Assembly: GCF_029961185.1 (NCBI RefSeq)
Contig: NZ_JASBQQ010000008.1
Span: 1-64,000 of the forward strand
DNA length: 64,000 bases
Direction of reading: 5' to 3'
DNA from: Albidovulum aestuarii
GTDB taxonomy: Bacteria; Pseudomonadota; Alphaproteobacteria; Rhodobacterales; Rhodobacteraceae
In this document: piece by piece, positions 42,794 to 52,090 of the stretch
How the letters are laid out: each line of letters starts with the position of its first letter
Position numbering within the stretch: position 1 is the stretch's first letter
Notes under the pieces: model-generated
What the model was told of the DNA's origin: nothing
Databases searched by the model: none
The model's input: the letters and a program-made list of their open reading frames with translations, nothing else
Position numbers and translations under genes: made by a program

Positions 42794-44892
42794 TGGATTT
42801 GCATGTCGCCCTGGTGGGTGTCGCGGATCGTCTGGTACAACCGGCCTTCAACGTCGAGCCGTGCACCACCATCGCGGTTCAGGGGCTTGATCACGGTCGA
42901 CACCTTGGTGCGCGTGGACTGGCCTGTGACCCAGGCAACGGGGATCGTCAGCCGGATACCCTTGTCGAACGAGCCCTCACCAAACTCAGCCGAAGAGAGG
43001 TCGGTGACGGTCGCATAGGCGCCGACCTTCCAGCCATTGGCAAATTCGCGGTCCAGCGTGAAGGTCGCGCCCCAATCACCGACCAGATAGCGCCCGGCGT
43101 CGATCTGGCCGTGGAAGCCATTGCCGAAATCGTAATAAGCCGACACATGGCCAGTCGTCGTCTCATAGTCCCGGAACGAAAACAGCGTGTCGAAGTCACG
43201 CTGCTTGACCCGGTTTACCTCGACGCCGAGGGCAAAGGGGCTGTCGACGCGCTTCCACAGAAGCTCGCCCGAAATGCCGCCATACATGCGTTCCAGAAGA
43301 CCGACGGTGACGCGCCCGTAAAGGTTGGGGGCGGGCCGTGAATACCAGGCGAAGGTCAGGTTGTGGAGCGCGGGGTCGCCCTCTTTCTGGTACTCGACAA
43401 GGTCAGACCGGACGTGGTGCACGATCGAATCCGACACCCGGGTCGACTGGTCGAGATTGCCGATCAGTTTCTTGCGAACCTTGCCCGACAGGACCAGGCC
43501 GGGTGCGAATTCATAGCGGCCCTTGAGCTGAAGCCCGGCATCGGCGCGTACCGGATCGTCGGGGTCGAAGACCGACATTTCGGCATAGGGCGTCAGCGCC
43601 CAGCTGAACCGGGGATAGACGCCCGGCGTCTGGACGAGGCCCTCGTCCGGGCCATTCAGGGGGTCGCTGAACTCTGCCGTGCGCAGCATCTTAAAGGCGG
43701 CGTCGCTTTCCAGTGCTTCGATATCACTGCGCTGGAGCGTGACCGACGAGGTTGGGATGCCGTTCGCGACCGAGGTGATGACAAAGGTTTCGACCGAGGA
43801 CGGCACGGCGCGGGTCAGAATGCGGGCGGTGCGGCCCACTGCCTGCGGCTGGGTCAGGTGGCGTTCGTTGCGCACGCGCACTTCGGCCCTTGTCGTCGAG
43901 AGCGACATGCTTTCGAGGATCTGACCGTCATTCTCAAGCGCCTTGGCAATCGCTGCCTGAACGCCCGGCTGCACCTCGGGGTCGTTGACCCAGTCGGACC
44001 CCCAGCCCTCCGGATCGGCGGCACGGGTGGGCCGTGGCCGAACCGGGAGCGGTGCGGTTTCCAGACCGCTCGGCGCCACCGGCCGACGCGGGTCGATGGC
44101 GAGGTTGAACTGAAGCCCGACCTCGGACCCGTAAAGATAGTAACCCGACAGGCTGGCCGTCCGGTTGATCGCGTAGTTGAAGCCGAGATTGACTGAACTG
44201 TCGCGGTTGAATGTTCCGGCGGCGGTTTCCGTATCATAGGCGTCAGACGAGTATTCCGCCTTGAGGCTCAGCTTGTCGGTGGCTTGCCACGCAAGGCCAA
44301 AGAAGGGTGCTGCCGGTCCGCGGAACCACTGGTCGGTATTGGCCTTGCCACCCTCACCGAAATCCAGCGGCGGGCGGTCGCCGAACGGGCTGCCGATATC
44401 GCCATTGCTGCCGAGCCGGCCCCAGCCAAGGCCCGCCGTCGCCTTGAAGCGCGGGGTGATGGTCTTGGTGGCAACGAGGTATTCGCCGGAATAGATGCCG
44501 GTTCCCACGAAGTCGCGCAGACCGACGGCGACTGCGGGGCGCCAGCCCTTTTCGTCGAGAATCCGGTAGTGAAGATCGAAAGAACGGTCGTAAAGGTCCG
44601 ATCCGCCCGTGAAGACGTCCGGCACCCGGGAATAGCGGAAGGCCCCCGACAGACGGTCGGTGACCTGGAAGGTCGCCGTCATCCTGAGACCGCCCTCAAA
44701 CCGGAACAACGTCGCGCCAAGCGTGCCTTCCGGCGCGCTTTCGGCGGTCGGCATGTCAATCAGGCCCGGAAGGCCGAACGTGCCCGGTGTCTGCTGCAAG
44801 ATCGGATCGGCATAGGCCATCACCGCGCCGAATGTCGCGGCCCCCGCCAGTGCCAGTCTTGCGCTATGCTGCCCCCGCAACCTGCTCTCCAT
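42772..44892 (-). CDS. YjbH/GfcD-family outer-membrane protein
   Basis: A protein of about 706 residues (longer with alternative starts at 44916 or a TTG at 44991). ATG 44892 gives a signal peptide ending at AYADP. The rest is rich in short amphipathic beta strands (LGATLFRFEGGLRMTATFQV, ISGELLWKRVDSPFALGVEV, FHGQIDAGRYLVGDWGATF) as in an outer-membrane barrel, with a periplasmic insert at about 300-390. The YjbH family is associated with exopolysaccharide export or anchoring. No capsule synthesis gene is in the window. Confidence 0.85.
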   Translation of the reverse strand: MESRLRGQHSARLALAGAATFGAVMAYADPILQQTPGTFGLPGLIDMPTAESAPEGTLGATLFRFEGGLRMTATFQVTDRLSGAFRYSRVPDVFTGGSDLYDRSFDLHYRILDEKGWRPAVAVGLRDFVGTGIYSGEYLVATKTITPRFKATAGLGWGRLGSNGDIGSPFGDRPPLDFGEGGKANTDQWFRGPAAPFFGLAWQATDKLSLKAEYSSDAYDTETAAGTFNRDSSVNLGFNYAINRTASLSGYYLYGSEVGLQFNLAIDPRRPVAPSGLETAPLPVRPRPTRAADPEGWGSDWVNDPEVQPGVQAAIAKALENDGQILESMSLSTTRAEVRVRNERHLTQPQAVGRTARILTRAVPSSVETFVITSVANGIPTSSVTLQRSDIEALESDAAFKMLRTAEFSDPLNGPDEGLVQTPGVYPRFSWALTPYAEMSVFDPDDPVRADAGLQLKGRYEFAPGLVLSGKVRKKLIGNLDQSTRVSDSIVHHVRSDLVEYQKEGDPALHNLTFAWYSRPAPNLYGRVTVGLLERMYGGISGELLWKRVDSPFALGVEVNRVKQRDFDTLFSFRDYETTTGHVSAYYDFGNGFHGQIDAGRYLVGDWGATFTLDREFANGWKVGAYATVTDLSSAEFGEGSFDKGIRLTIPVAWVTGQSTRTKVSTVIKPLNRDGGARLDVEGRLYQTIRDTHQGDMQIQWGRFWR

Positions 44893-45048
44893 TCTTGGTT
44901 TGGGGGCACTATACATGCTTGGCGGTGCGCCTCCAGAGGCAAGCTTACCCCAACGTGTCTTTCGGACGGTCTGCCGCCAGTGCTTTTGCAAAAATGCAAC
45001 GAAAGCCCCGTATGGCGGGCGGGCGGCTTTCGTATGGCATGCGTACAG

Positions 45049-45078
45049 CCTCCGTCCCGACAGGTGTCGGGACGGAGG
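45049..45078 (-). terminator. Stem-loop at the end of the gamma-glutamyl operon
   Basis: Perfect 14-bp stem CCTCCGTCCCGACA / TGTCGGGACGGAGG separated by two bases, 6 bp beyond the iron alcohol dehydrogenase stop. A strong candidate transcript end for the seven-gene operon, although no T-tract is present. Confidence 0.65.
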
Positions 45079-45084
45079 TGGTGC

Positions 45085-46233
45085 TTACATGCAGGCCTGA
45101 TAGAGCGCGCGGGTATTGTCGCGCGTCATCTCGACCGGGTTGCCGCTGCAGGACGGGTCTTCGAGCGCCATTTCGGTCAGTTCGTCGAGCCGCGATGCCT
45201 CGACCCCCATCGCTGTGAGGTTTTCGGGGATGGACAGTTCGGCCCGAAGGTCCATGACCCGTGCCCGGAAGCCGTCAAAGCCGCCCTTGATGCCAAGATA
45301 GGCGGCGGCTTGTTCGATGCGGCCTTCGATGGCGTGGCGGTTGAAGTCCAGAACCATCGGCATCACCACAGCGTTTGTGGTGCCGTGATGGGTGCCGTAG
45401 ACTGCGCCGACCGGGTGGGAGAGCGAGTGGATCGCCCCCAGCCCCTTCTGGAAGGCCACCGCACCCATGGCGGCGGCGCTCATCATATGGGCGCGTGCCT
45501 CCAAATCGGTCGGGTTGGCATAGACCTTCGGCAGGTTCTCGAACACGAGCCGCATGCCTTCCAGCGCGATGCCCTGCGACATCGGGTGGTAGAAGGGTGA
45601 AGAATAGGCCTCAAGGCAGTGGGCGAGCGCGTCCATGCCGGTACCTGCGGTGATGAAGCGCGGCATCCCCACGGTTAGTTCGGGGTCGCAGATCGTGACG
45701 GCGGGCAGGAGTTTCGGGTGGAAGATGATCTTCTTCTTATGGGTCGCGGAATTGGTCAGAACGCCCGCGCGGCCGACTTCCGATCCGGTGCCCGCCGTGG
45801 TCGGCACGGCGATGATCGGGGCGATGGTCGCGGGGTTGGCGCGGGTCCACCAGTCGCCGATATCCTCAAGCTCCCACACGGACACTTTCTGGTCGACCAT
45901 CAGCGCGACCATCTTGCCAAGATCGAGCGCCGAGCCACCGCCGAAACAGACGACGCCGTCATGGCCCCCGGCGCGGTAGACCTTCAGCCCGGCCTCCATG
46001 TTCATCTCATTGGGGTTCGGATCAACCTCGGAAAAGACCGCGCGGCCGAGGCCGGCAGCGTCGAGGATATCGAGCGCCTGCGCCGTGATCGGCAGAGCGG
46101 CAAGCGCCTTGTCGGTGACGAGCAGGGGCTTCTTCATGCCCACGGCCTTGCAGTGATCGGCAAGTTCCCTGATGCGGCCGGGGCCGAATTTGACGGCGGT
46201 CGGATAGGACCAGTTGGCGGTGGGCGCGGTCAT
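45085..46233 (-). CDS. Iron-containing alcohol dehydrogenase
   Basis: A 382-residue group III alcohol dehydrogenase. NAD-binding GGGSALDLGKMVAL is at about residue 95, and the metal site includes the Asp of the sequence VPTTAGTGSEVGRAG context plus conserved His residues in GTGMDALAHCLEAYSSPFYH, GLGAIHSLSHPVGAVYGTHHG (about 200-280). It probably oxidises an alcohol group on a gamma-glutamylated intermediate made by the ligase in the same operon. It overlaps the aldehyde dehydrogenase gene by 4 bp (ATGA). Confidence 0.9.
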   Translation of the reverse strand: MTAPTANWSYPTAVKFGPGRIRELADHCKAVGMKKPLLVTDKALAALPITAQALDILDAAGLGRAVFSEVDPNPNEMNMEAGLKVYRAGGHDGVVCFGGGSALDLGKMVALMVDQKVSVWELEDIGDWWTRANPATIAPIIAVPTTAGTGSEVGRAGVLTNSATHKKKIIFHPKLLPAVTICDPELTVGMPRFITAGTGMDALAHCLEAYSSPFYHPMSQGIALEGMRLVFENLPKVYANPTDLEARAHMMSAAAMGAVAFQKGLGAIHSLSHPVGAVYGTHHGTTNAVVMPMVLDFNRHAIEGRIEQAAAYLGIKGGFDGFRARVMDLRAELSIPENLTAMGVEASRLDELTEMALEDPSCSGNPVEMTRDNTRALYQACM

Positions 46234-47618
46234 GTTTTCACCTTGCGGAAGTGATAGGAACGGGGACGGGTGACGGATTGGTAGCCGAGCTTGGAAAGAC
46301 CGATGCCACGGCCGGTATCCTTACAGCCGGTCCAGCAGATCGCCGGATCAAGGTAGTCGGCGCGGTTCATGAAGACGGTGCCCGTGTCGATCTTGCGCGC
46401 AATGTTCCAGGCGCGGTCCTGATCCTGAGTCCAGAGGCTGGCGGTCAGGCCATAGGGGCTGTCGTTCATGAGGGCGAGCGCTTCCTCGTCGGACTTCACC
46501 GGCATGATGCCGACGACGGGACCGAAGCTCTCCTCGGTCATCACCCGCATGGAGTGATCGACGTTGACCAGAACCTGCGGCATCAGATACGCCCCGCCAT
46601 CATCTGCCGGGAAGTTCTGCCGTTCGATCAGGGTCTTGGCGCCTGCGGCCACGGCCTCTTCGGTCTGGGCGCGGACAGTGGCGGCGAAACGCTTGTTGGC
46701 CATCGGCCCGAGCGTGGTTTCGGCATCGAACGGGTTGCCGAGTTTCAGCGTATTGACCCAGTTCACCGCCTTTTCGACGAAGTCGTCAAAAAGCCTGTGG
46801 TTTACGTAGATGCGTTCGATCCCGCAGCAGCACTGGCCTGCATTGTACATCGCGCCATCCATCAGCGTATCGACGGCCCAGTCGAGATCGGCATCCTCCA
46901 TCACGTAGCCGGGGTCCTTGCCGCCGAGTTCGAGCCCGAGCGCGGTGAAGGTGCCCGCTGCGGCCCGTTCGATGGCCTGCCCGCCGCCGACGGAGCCGGT
47001 GAAGTTCACGAAGCCGAAGGAGCGGTCGGCGATGAGTTTCTCGGTCCCTGAATGGTCGAGGACGATGTTCTGGAACACATCCTCGGGCACGCCCGCCTTG
47101 TGCAGCGCCTCGGCGATGCGGTCGCCGACGACGAGGGTCTGGCTGGCATGTTTCAGGATGACCGAATTCCCGGCGATGAGCGCCGGGACGATGGTGTTCA
47201 TCGCGGTCATGTAGGGGTAGTTCCAGGGTGCCACGACGAAGACAACGCCATGGGGCGCGAATTCGATGCGGCGGGCGAAGGTGCCACTGTCCTCAACCAC
47301 CATTGGCGCAAGCGCCTCAGCCGCGATCCCGGCCATGAAGTTCGAGCGTTCATTGAGACCGCCGAACTCACCGCCGAAGCGCGTCGGGCGGCCCATCTGC
47401 CAGGCCAGTTCCTCGACAATCCGGTCCTTGTCGGCGTTCAGGTTGGCGACCCCCGCCTGCACCATCTTTATGCGGTCCTCAAGGGGGCGGGCGGCCCATG
47501 CGCCCTGCGCCGCCTTGGCCCGCGCCACTGAGGCTGCCGCCGCCTCCGGCGACAGGGGCGCGCGTTCGGCATAGACCCGCCCGTCCACGGGCGAGATACA
47601 TTGGATCATCTTGGTCAT
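46230..47618 (-). CDS. Aldehyde dehydrogenase family protein
   Basis: A 462-residue NAD(P)-dependent aldehyde dehydrogenase. The Rossmann motif GSVGGGQAIERAA, catalytic Glu in LELGGKDPGYV (about 240) and catalytic Cys in MYNAGQCCCGIERIYV (about 275) are all present; three consecutive Cys are common in the gamma-glutamyl-aminoaldehyde type. ATG 47618 is preceded by GAGGACC. It would oxidise the aldehyde from the iron alcohol dehydrogenase to an acid. Confidence 0.9.
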   Translation of the reverse strand: MTKMIQCISPVDGRVYAERAPLSPEAAAASVARAKAAQGAWAARPLEDRIKMVQAGVANLNADKDRIVEELAWQMGRPTRFGGEFGGLNERSNFMAGIAAEALAPMVVEDSGTFARRIEFAPHGVVFVVAPWNYPYMTAMNTIVPALIAGNSVILKHASQTLVVGDRIAEALHKAGVPEDVFQNIVLDHSGTEKLIADRSFGFVNFTGSVGGGQAIERAAAGTFTALGLELGGKDPGYVMEDADLDWAVDTLMDGAMYNAGQCCCGIERIYVNHRLFDDFVEKAVNWVNTLKLGNPFDAETTLGPMANKRFAATVRAQTEEAVAAGAKTLIERQNFPADDGGAYLMPQVLVNVDHSMRVMTEESFGPVVGIMPVKSDEEALALMNDSPYGLTASLWTQDQDRAWNIARKIDTGTVFMNRADYLDPAICWTGCKDTGRGIGLSKLGYQSVTRPRSYHFRKVKT

Positions 47619-47655
47619 TTGGTCCTCACTCGGCGCCCGGTGGCGCCCGTTATCC

Positions 47656-49020
47656 TCAGAGCCGTTCAAAGCCCCGTTTCAATTCCCAGTCGGTCACGAC
47701 GCGGTTCTGTTCGTGAATCTCCCACTCCGCCGCATGGACGTAGTGATCCACCACGTCGTCGCCGAACGCAGCGCGCAGCATCTCGGACTTGTTCATCAGG
47801 CTCGCCGCCTCGCCCAGAGTGTGCGGAATCTCGCGCACGCGCTTGGCGTGGTAGATGTCGCCGGTGATCGCGGGTTCCAGTTCCAGTTTCTGTTCGATCC
47901 CGGCCAGACCCGCCGCCAGCAGACCGGCGCAGGCGAGGTAGGGGTTGAGGTCGGCCCCGCCGATCCGGCATTCGACACGGATCGCCTTGGTGTTCTCGCC
48001 ACAGACGCGGAAGCCCGCCGTGCGGTTGTCGAAGCTCCAGACCGCCTTGGTGGGGGCAAACATGCCGACGACGAAGCGCTTGTAGCTGTTGATATAGGGC
48101 GCGAGGCAGAGGGTGAATTCGCGGGCATAGGTCAGTTGCCCGGCCACGTAATGGCGCATCAGGTCCGACATGCCATGCGGGTCCTTCTCATCCCGGAAAG
48201 CGGGCTTGCCGTTCTTCCACAGGGACTGGTGCACATGGCTCGACGAGCCCGCCTTTTCATGGCTGTATTTGGCCATGAAAGTCACCGCGCGGCCCTTCTG
48301 GAAGGCGATTTCCTTTACGCCATTCTTGATGATGGCGTGCATGTCGGCGGTGTCCATCGCGTCGGAATACTTCGCGTTGATCTCTTCCTGCCCGACTTCC
48401 GCCTCTCCCTTGGAGTTTTCGATCGGAATGCCTGCACCCCAAAGCCCGTTGCGGATCGCCCGCATCACGCTTTCTTCCTTGGTCGTGCCAAAGATCGAAT
48501 AGTCGATATTGTGGCGGCCAAGGGCCTGAAGGTTCTGGTAGCCCCGGTCATTCAGGTCGTCGAAGCTGTCCTGAAAAAGGAAGAACTCCAGCTCCGTCGC
48601 CATCATCGCGTCAAAGCCCATCTTCTTGGCGCGGGCGATCTGCCGTTTCAGGATCGCGCGGGGGGAAACGGCGACTTCCTCATGCGTGTGATGGTCCAAG
48701 AGGTCACAAAGCACCATCGCGGTGCCTTCGAGCCACGGGACATGACGAAGGGTCGAGAGGTCGGGCTTCAGCACGTAGTCGCCGTAACCCTTCGACCAGC
48801 TTGCCGACTTGTAGCCGGGCACCGTGTACATCTCGACATCAACGGCCAAGAGGTAGTTGCAGCAATGCGTCTCTTCCCATGCGCCGTCGACGAAATGCTT
48901 CGCGACAAAGCGCTTGCCCATCAGCCGCCCCTGCATGTCGGGGAAACAGGCGAGGACGGTGTCGATCTCACCGGCGGCGACGGCTTTCTTCAGCGCGTCG
49001 AATGTCAGATTGGCGGGCAT
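47656..49020 (-). CDS. Glutamine-synthetase-like gamma-glutamyl-amine ligase
   Basis: A 454-residue protein of the type I/III glutamine synthetase fold, closest to the PuuA/GlnT/IpuC group that joins glutamate to a primary amine using ATP. The active-site Glu of ATELEFFLF (about 143), SSSHVHQSLW (about 260) and the NRTAGFRVCGENTKAIRVE strand (about 338) are present; the adenylylation Tyr region of GlnA is absent. The neighbouring alcohol and aldehyde dehydrogenases suggest an amino alcohol such as ethanolamine or alaninol as substrate (inference). A true glutamine synthetase is unlikely. Confidence 0.9.
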   Translation of the reverse strand: MPANLTFDALKKAVAAGEIDTVLACFPDMQGRLMGKRFVAKHFVDGAWEETHCCNYLLAVDVEMYTVPGYKSASWSKGYGDYVLKPDLSTLRHVPWLEGTAMVLCDLLDHHTHEEVAVSPRAILKRQIARAKKMGFDAMMATELEFFLFQDSFDDLNDRGYQNLQALGRHNIDYSIFGTTKEESVMRAIRNGLWGAGIPIENSKGEAEVGQEEINAKYSDAMDTADMHAIIKNGVKEIAFQKGRAVTFMAKYSHEKAGSSSHVHQSLWKNGKPAFRDEKDPHGMSDLMRHYVAGQLTYAREFTLCLAPYINSYKRFVVGMFAPTKAVWSFDNRTAGFRVCGENTKAIRVECRIGGADLNPYLACAGLLAAGLAGIEQKLELEPAITGDIYHAKRVREIPHTLGEAASLMNKSEMLRAAFGDDVVDHYVHAAEWEIHEQNRVVTDWELKRGFERL

Positions 49021-49086
49021 TGAGCCACTCCCTTGTATCAGTCTCTGTCGCGCGGATTTCTTATCCGCCTGGCCCCTGCAGATATC

Positions 49087-49098
49087 ATTTGATCAAAT
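49087..49098. promoter_or_regulatory. Palindrome upstream of gamma-glutamyl ligase gene
   Basis: Perfect 12-bp palindrome ATTTGATCAAAT, 66 bp before the ligase start, in a 150-bp gap. It could bind the RpiR-type regulator or a Crp/Fnr-type factor; function is unproven. The same TTTGATCAAA core is at 4633-4642. Confidence 0.35.
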
Positions 49099-49135
49099 TA
49101 TTGAACAGCGGGATTCGTACAGTTTCATAAGGTGC

Positions 49136-49160
49136 CGGGCGGCGGGCTGGCCGCCGCCCG
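49136..49160 (-). terminator. Stem-loop after TRAP binding-protein gene
   Basis: Perfect 10-bp GC stem CGGGCGGCGG / CCGCCGCCCG with a 5-base loop, 10 bp after the TRAP binding-protein stop. It may partly insulate the transporter from the enzyme genes that follow. Confidence 0.6.
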
Positions 49161-49170
49161 ATTGTTGTGA

Positions 49171-50205
49171 TCAGCCGTAACGATAGGGCCGTCCGGCCTT
49201 GTCCATCGCCTCATTATAGGCCTTGAAGATGCCGACGATCTTGGCCTTGGTCTCGCTTTCCGCTGCGATCTCTTCCCAGAAATCGCGGGCGGCGGCTTCG
49301 ACCTGTGCCCATTCCTCGTCGGGAATGGAGGTCAGCTGCATCTTGGTGCCTTCGACGCGCAGCCGCGCCTCGCCCGCCCAGTACCAGTGCTGGCGGTAGT
49401 AATGGCTCGAGTCGAAGCAGACGCGCACCAGTTCCTGAAGGTTCGCGGGCAGTTCGTTCCAGCGGTCCATGTTCGAGAAGAAATGGCCGACCCATGCGCC
49501 CGAGATGTTGTTGGTCAGGAAGTAGTTGGTCACATCAGCCCAGCCAACCGTGTAATCCTCGGTGATGCCCGACCATGCGACGCCGTCCAGTTCGCCCGTC
49601 TGCACGGCAACCTCGATGTCTTCCCACGGCAGCGTGACGGGCACGACGCCGAACTTGGACAGGAACCGGCCAGCGGTCGGGAAGGTGAAGACGCGCTTGC
49701 CCTGAAGATCGGCAAGGCTGTTGATCGGGTCCTTGGTTGCAAAGTTGCAGGGGTCCCACGATCCGGCCGAGATATGCTTGACGCCGACTTTTTCGTATTC
49801 CGAGGCCCAGATTTCGTTGAGCCCCCAGTTGTGGAAGAGCGCGGGCACGTCGAGCGAATAGCGCGAGCCGAAGGGGAAGTAGCCGCCGAAGACGGTCACC
49901 TCGGTCGGTGAGGCCATCGAGTCGTCATCCGACTGCACCGCGTCGATCGTGCCGCGCTGCATCGCCTGAAAGAGCTCGCCTGTCGGTACGAGCTGGTCAG
50001 CGAAGTAAAGCTCGATCTCCATCTGGCCTTCAGCGATCTTGTTGAAGCTGTCGATGGCGGGCTTGATCACGTGTTCACCCAGCGCAGCGCCAGCATAGGT
50101 CTGAAGCCGCCATTTGATGACGGACTGGCCGTGTACAGCGGGCGCGGCGAGGCCAGCGGCCCCCACTGCGGCGCCAGTGGTCAGGAACTTGCGTCTCGTG
50201 GTCAT
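49171..50205 (-). CDS. TRAP transporter substrate-binding protein (DctP family)
   Basis: A 344-residue periplasmic DctP protein. ATG 50205 is preceded by AAGGAGG, which beats an upstream ATG. The signal MTTRRKFLTTGAAVGAAGLA is of the twin-arginine type, cleaved near VHGQ. The body has the usual DctP pattern (KRVFTFPTAGRFLSKFGVVP and a conserved Arg/Trp region LDGVAWSG). The ligand is probably a carboxylate or amino-acid-like compound feeding the gamma-glutamyl pathway. Confidence 0.9.
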   Translation of the reverse strand: MTTRRKFLTTGAAVGAAGLAAPAVHGQSVIKWRLQTYAGAALGEHVIKPAIDSFNKIAEGQMEIELYFADQLVPTGELFQAMQRGTIDAVQSDDDSMASPTEVTVFGGYFPFGSRYSLDVPALFHNWGLNEIWASEYEKVGVKHISAGSWDPCNFATKDPINSLADLQGKRVFTFPTAGRFLSKFGVVPVTLPWEDIEVAVQTGELDGVAWSGITEDYTVGWADVTNYFLTNNISGAWVGHFFSNMDRWNELPANLQELVRVCFDSSHYYRQHWYWAGEARLRVEGTKMQLTSIPDEEWAQVEAAARDFWEEIAAESETKAKIVGIFKAYNEAMDKAGRPYRYG

Positions 50206-50254
50206 CGGTCTTTCCTCCTTGTTGCAGTTCGGGTTCATCGGCGGTTGACCCGCC

Positions 50255-51583
50255 TTATTGTTTGTAAAGTGTTTCGGGCAGCCAGAGCGCGATCTCAGGG
50301 AACATGATTACAAGCGCCAAGGCGAGGATCATCACGGCCACGAAGGGAATGATGGAGCGGTAGATGTCGGCCAGTGAAATTTCAGGCGGGGCCATGGCCC
50401 GCATCAGGAAGAGGTTATAGCCGAAGGGCGGCGTCATGTAGGCGACCTGCGTCGTGATGGTGTAGAGAACACCATACCAGATCAGGTCGAAGCCCAGCGC
50501 GTCGACGAGCGGCACATAGAGCGGTGCCACGATCACCAGCATCGCGGTGTCGTCAAGGAACGTGCCCATCAGAAGGAACGTCAGCTGCATGATGATCAGC
50601 ACGGTCCAGCGGTTCAGGTGCAGGTCCTCAAGGAACAGCCCCTTCAGCGCATCGACCGCGCGGAGCCCGTCGAAGATCGCGCCGAAGGCGAGGGCGGCAA
50701 GGATGATCCAGAGGAACATGCAGGAGATGGCCAGTGTGTGACGGGCCGAAGTTTCGAACACCGTCCAGGTCATGCGGCCCTTGACGACGGCGGCAAGAAC
50801 CGCGGCCAGCGCACCGATGACCGAGCTTTCGACGAGGCGGACATAGCCGGTAACGAAGGGCACCATCATCGCAAGGAAGATGCCAAAGGGCAGTAGCCCG
50901 GCGCGCAAGAGGCGGATTTTTTCGGCGCGGCTGACCTGCGCGCGCTCCTCGGCCGACAGGACCGGGCCAAGCGAGGGCGTGATCTTGCAGCGGATCCAGA
51001 TGTAGATGATGAACATCGCCGCCATCATCAGGCCGGGCAGCACACCGGCGAGCCAGAGCTTGCCCACCGGCTGGCGCGCGATCATCGCGTAAAGCACCAG
51101 AACGACCGAGGGCGGGATCAGGATGCCGAGCGACGATCCGGCCTGAATGACGCCCGTCACCATCAGCTTGTCGTAGTTGCGGCGCAGAAGCTCGGGCAGC
51201 GCGATCGTGGCCCCGATGGCCATGCCCGCGACCGAAAGCCCGTTCATCGCCGAGATCAGCACCATGAGGAAGATCGTACCGATGGCGAGGCCCCCGGGCA
51301 CCGGGCCGAACCACACATGGAACATCCGGTACAAGTCGTCGGCCAGCCTGCTTTCGCTGAGGACGTAGCCCATGAAGATGAACATCGGCAGCGTCATCAG
51401 GGGGAACCAGCTCATCAGCTTGATGGACTGGGCGAAGGCGATGTCATAACCGCCGCGATCGCCCCAGAGCCAAAGTGCGGCGACCACGGCGACAAAGCCG
51501 ATCATGCCGAACATCCGCTGGCCCGAGAAAAGGAGGACCAGCATCGCGCCGAACATCGACATGGCGATGAGGTTGGGGGTCAT
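50255..51583 (-). CDS. TRAP transporter large permease (DctM family)
   Basis: A 442-residue inner-membrane protein with about 12 hydrophobic helices and a typical loop FPLMTLPMFIFMGYVLSES near residue 60. It drives sodium-dependent uptake with DctQ and DctP. Overlaps the small-permease gene by 4 bp (ATGA), indicating coupled synthesis. The ligand is set by the binding protein downstream. Confidence 0.92.
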   Translation of the reverse strand: MTPNLIAMSMFGAMLVLLFSGQRMFGMIGFVAVVAALWLWGDRGGYDIAFAQSIKLMSWFPLMTLPMFIFMGYVLSESRLADDLYRMFHVWFGPVPGGLAIGTIFLMVLISAMNGLSVAGMAIGATIALPELLRRNYDKLMVTGVIQAGSSLGILIPPSVVLVLYAMIARQPVGKLWLAGVLPGLMMAAMFIIYIWIRCKITPSLGPVLSAEERAQVSRAEKIRLLRAGLLPFGIFLAMMVPFVTGYVRLVESSVIGALAAVLAAVVKGRMTWTVFETSARHTLAISCMFLWIILAALAFGAIFDGLRAVDALKGLFLEDLHLNRWTVLIIMQLTFLLMGTFLDDTAMLVIVAPLYVPLVDALGFDLIWYGVLYTITTQVAYMTPPFGYNLFLMRAMAPPEISLADIYRSIIPFVAVMILALALVIMFPEIALWLPETLYKQ

Positions 51584-52089
51584 GACAGGTCCTCACCGCG
51601 GAGTTTCGCAAGGTCTTTGAAGAAGATCGAGGTGCATTGCAGGATCATCATCACGATGCCCACGCACATCACGACCTTGACCGGCCACATATAGGGCTGC
51701 CAGAGCCCGCGGCGCTTTTCGCCGTATTCGATCGCATAGGCGGTGCTTTCGACCGCACCGTAGAGAAGGACGCCGAGATAGAAGATCAGCGCGATAATGG
51801 TGATGACATCCACGAGCGCCTTGGTGCGGTCGCTCCAGCGGCTGTAGAAGAGGTCCATCCTGACCGCACTGTCGAGTTGCAGCGAATAGGCACCGCCCAG
51901 CATGAAATAGCCCAGAAGCAGGAACTGGCCGGTCTCATCCGTCCAGATCGCCGGGGTCAGCGCCGAGCGTGCGAAGGACGACCAGAGCATGACCCCCATC
52001 AGCACGAAGAGAAGGTACATGGCAAAGCGCCCGATGCGGTAATTCACGGCATCGATATACTGCACGAAGGTTCGGGTCCAGTTCGGCAT
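51580..52089 (-). CDS. TRAP transporter small permease (DctQ family)
   Basis: A 169-residue inner-membrane protein with four hydrophobic helices (about 20-40, 55-75, 90-112, 130-155), the standard DctQ topology, including the motif YFMLGGAYSLQLDSAVRMD between helices 2 and 3. It lies one base after the amidohydrolase gene, so both share a transcript. Confidence 0.88.
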   Translation of the reverse strand: MPNWTRTFVQYIDAVNYRIGRFAMYLLFVLMGVMLWSSFARSALTPAIWTDETGQFLLLGYFMLGGAYSLQLDSAVRMDLFYSRWSDRTKALVDVITIIALIFYLGVLLYGAVESTAYAIEYGEKRRGLWQPYMWPVKVVMCVGIVMMILQCTSIFFKDLAKLRGEDLS

Positions 52090-52090
52090 T

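Noticed and set aside
47611-49023. 470-codon open frame opposite the gamma-glutamyl ligase gene
   Set aside because: Antisense shadow caused by third-position GC bias; the minus-strand gene has all catalytic motifs.
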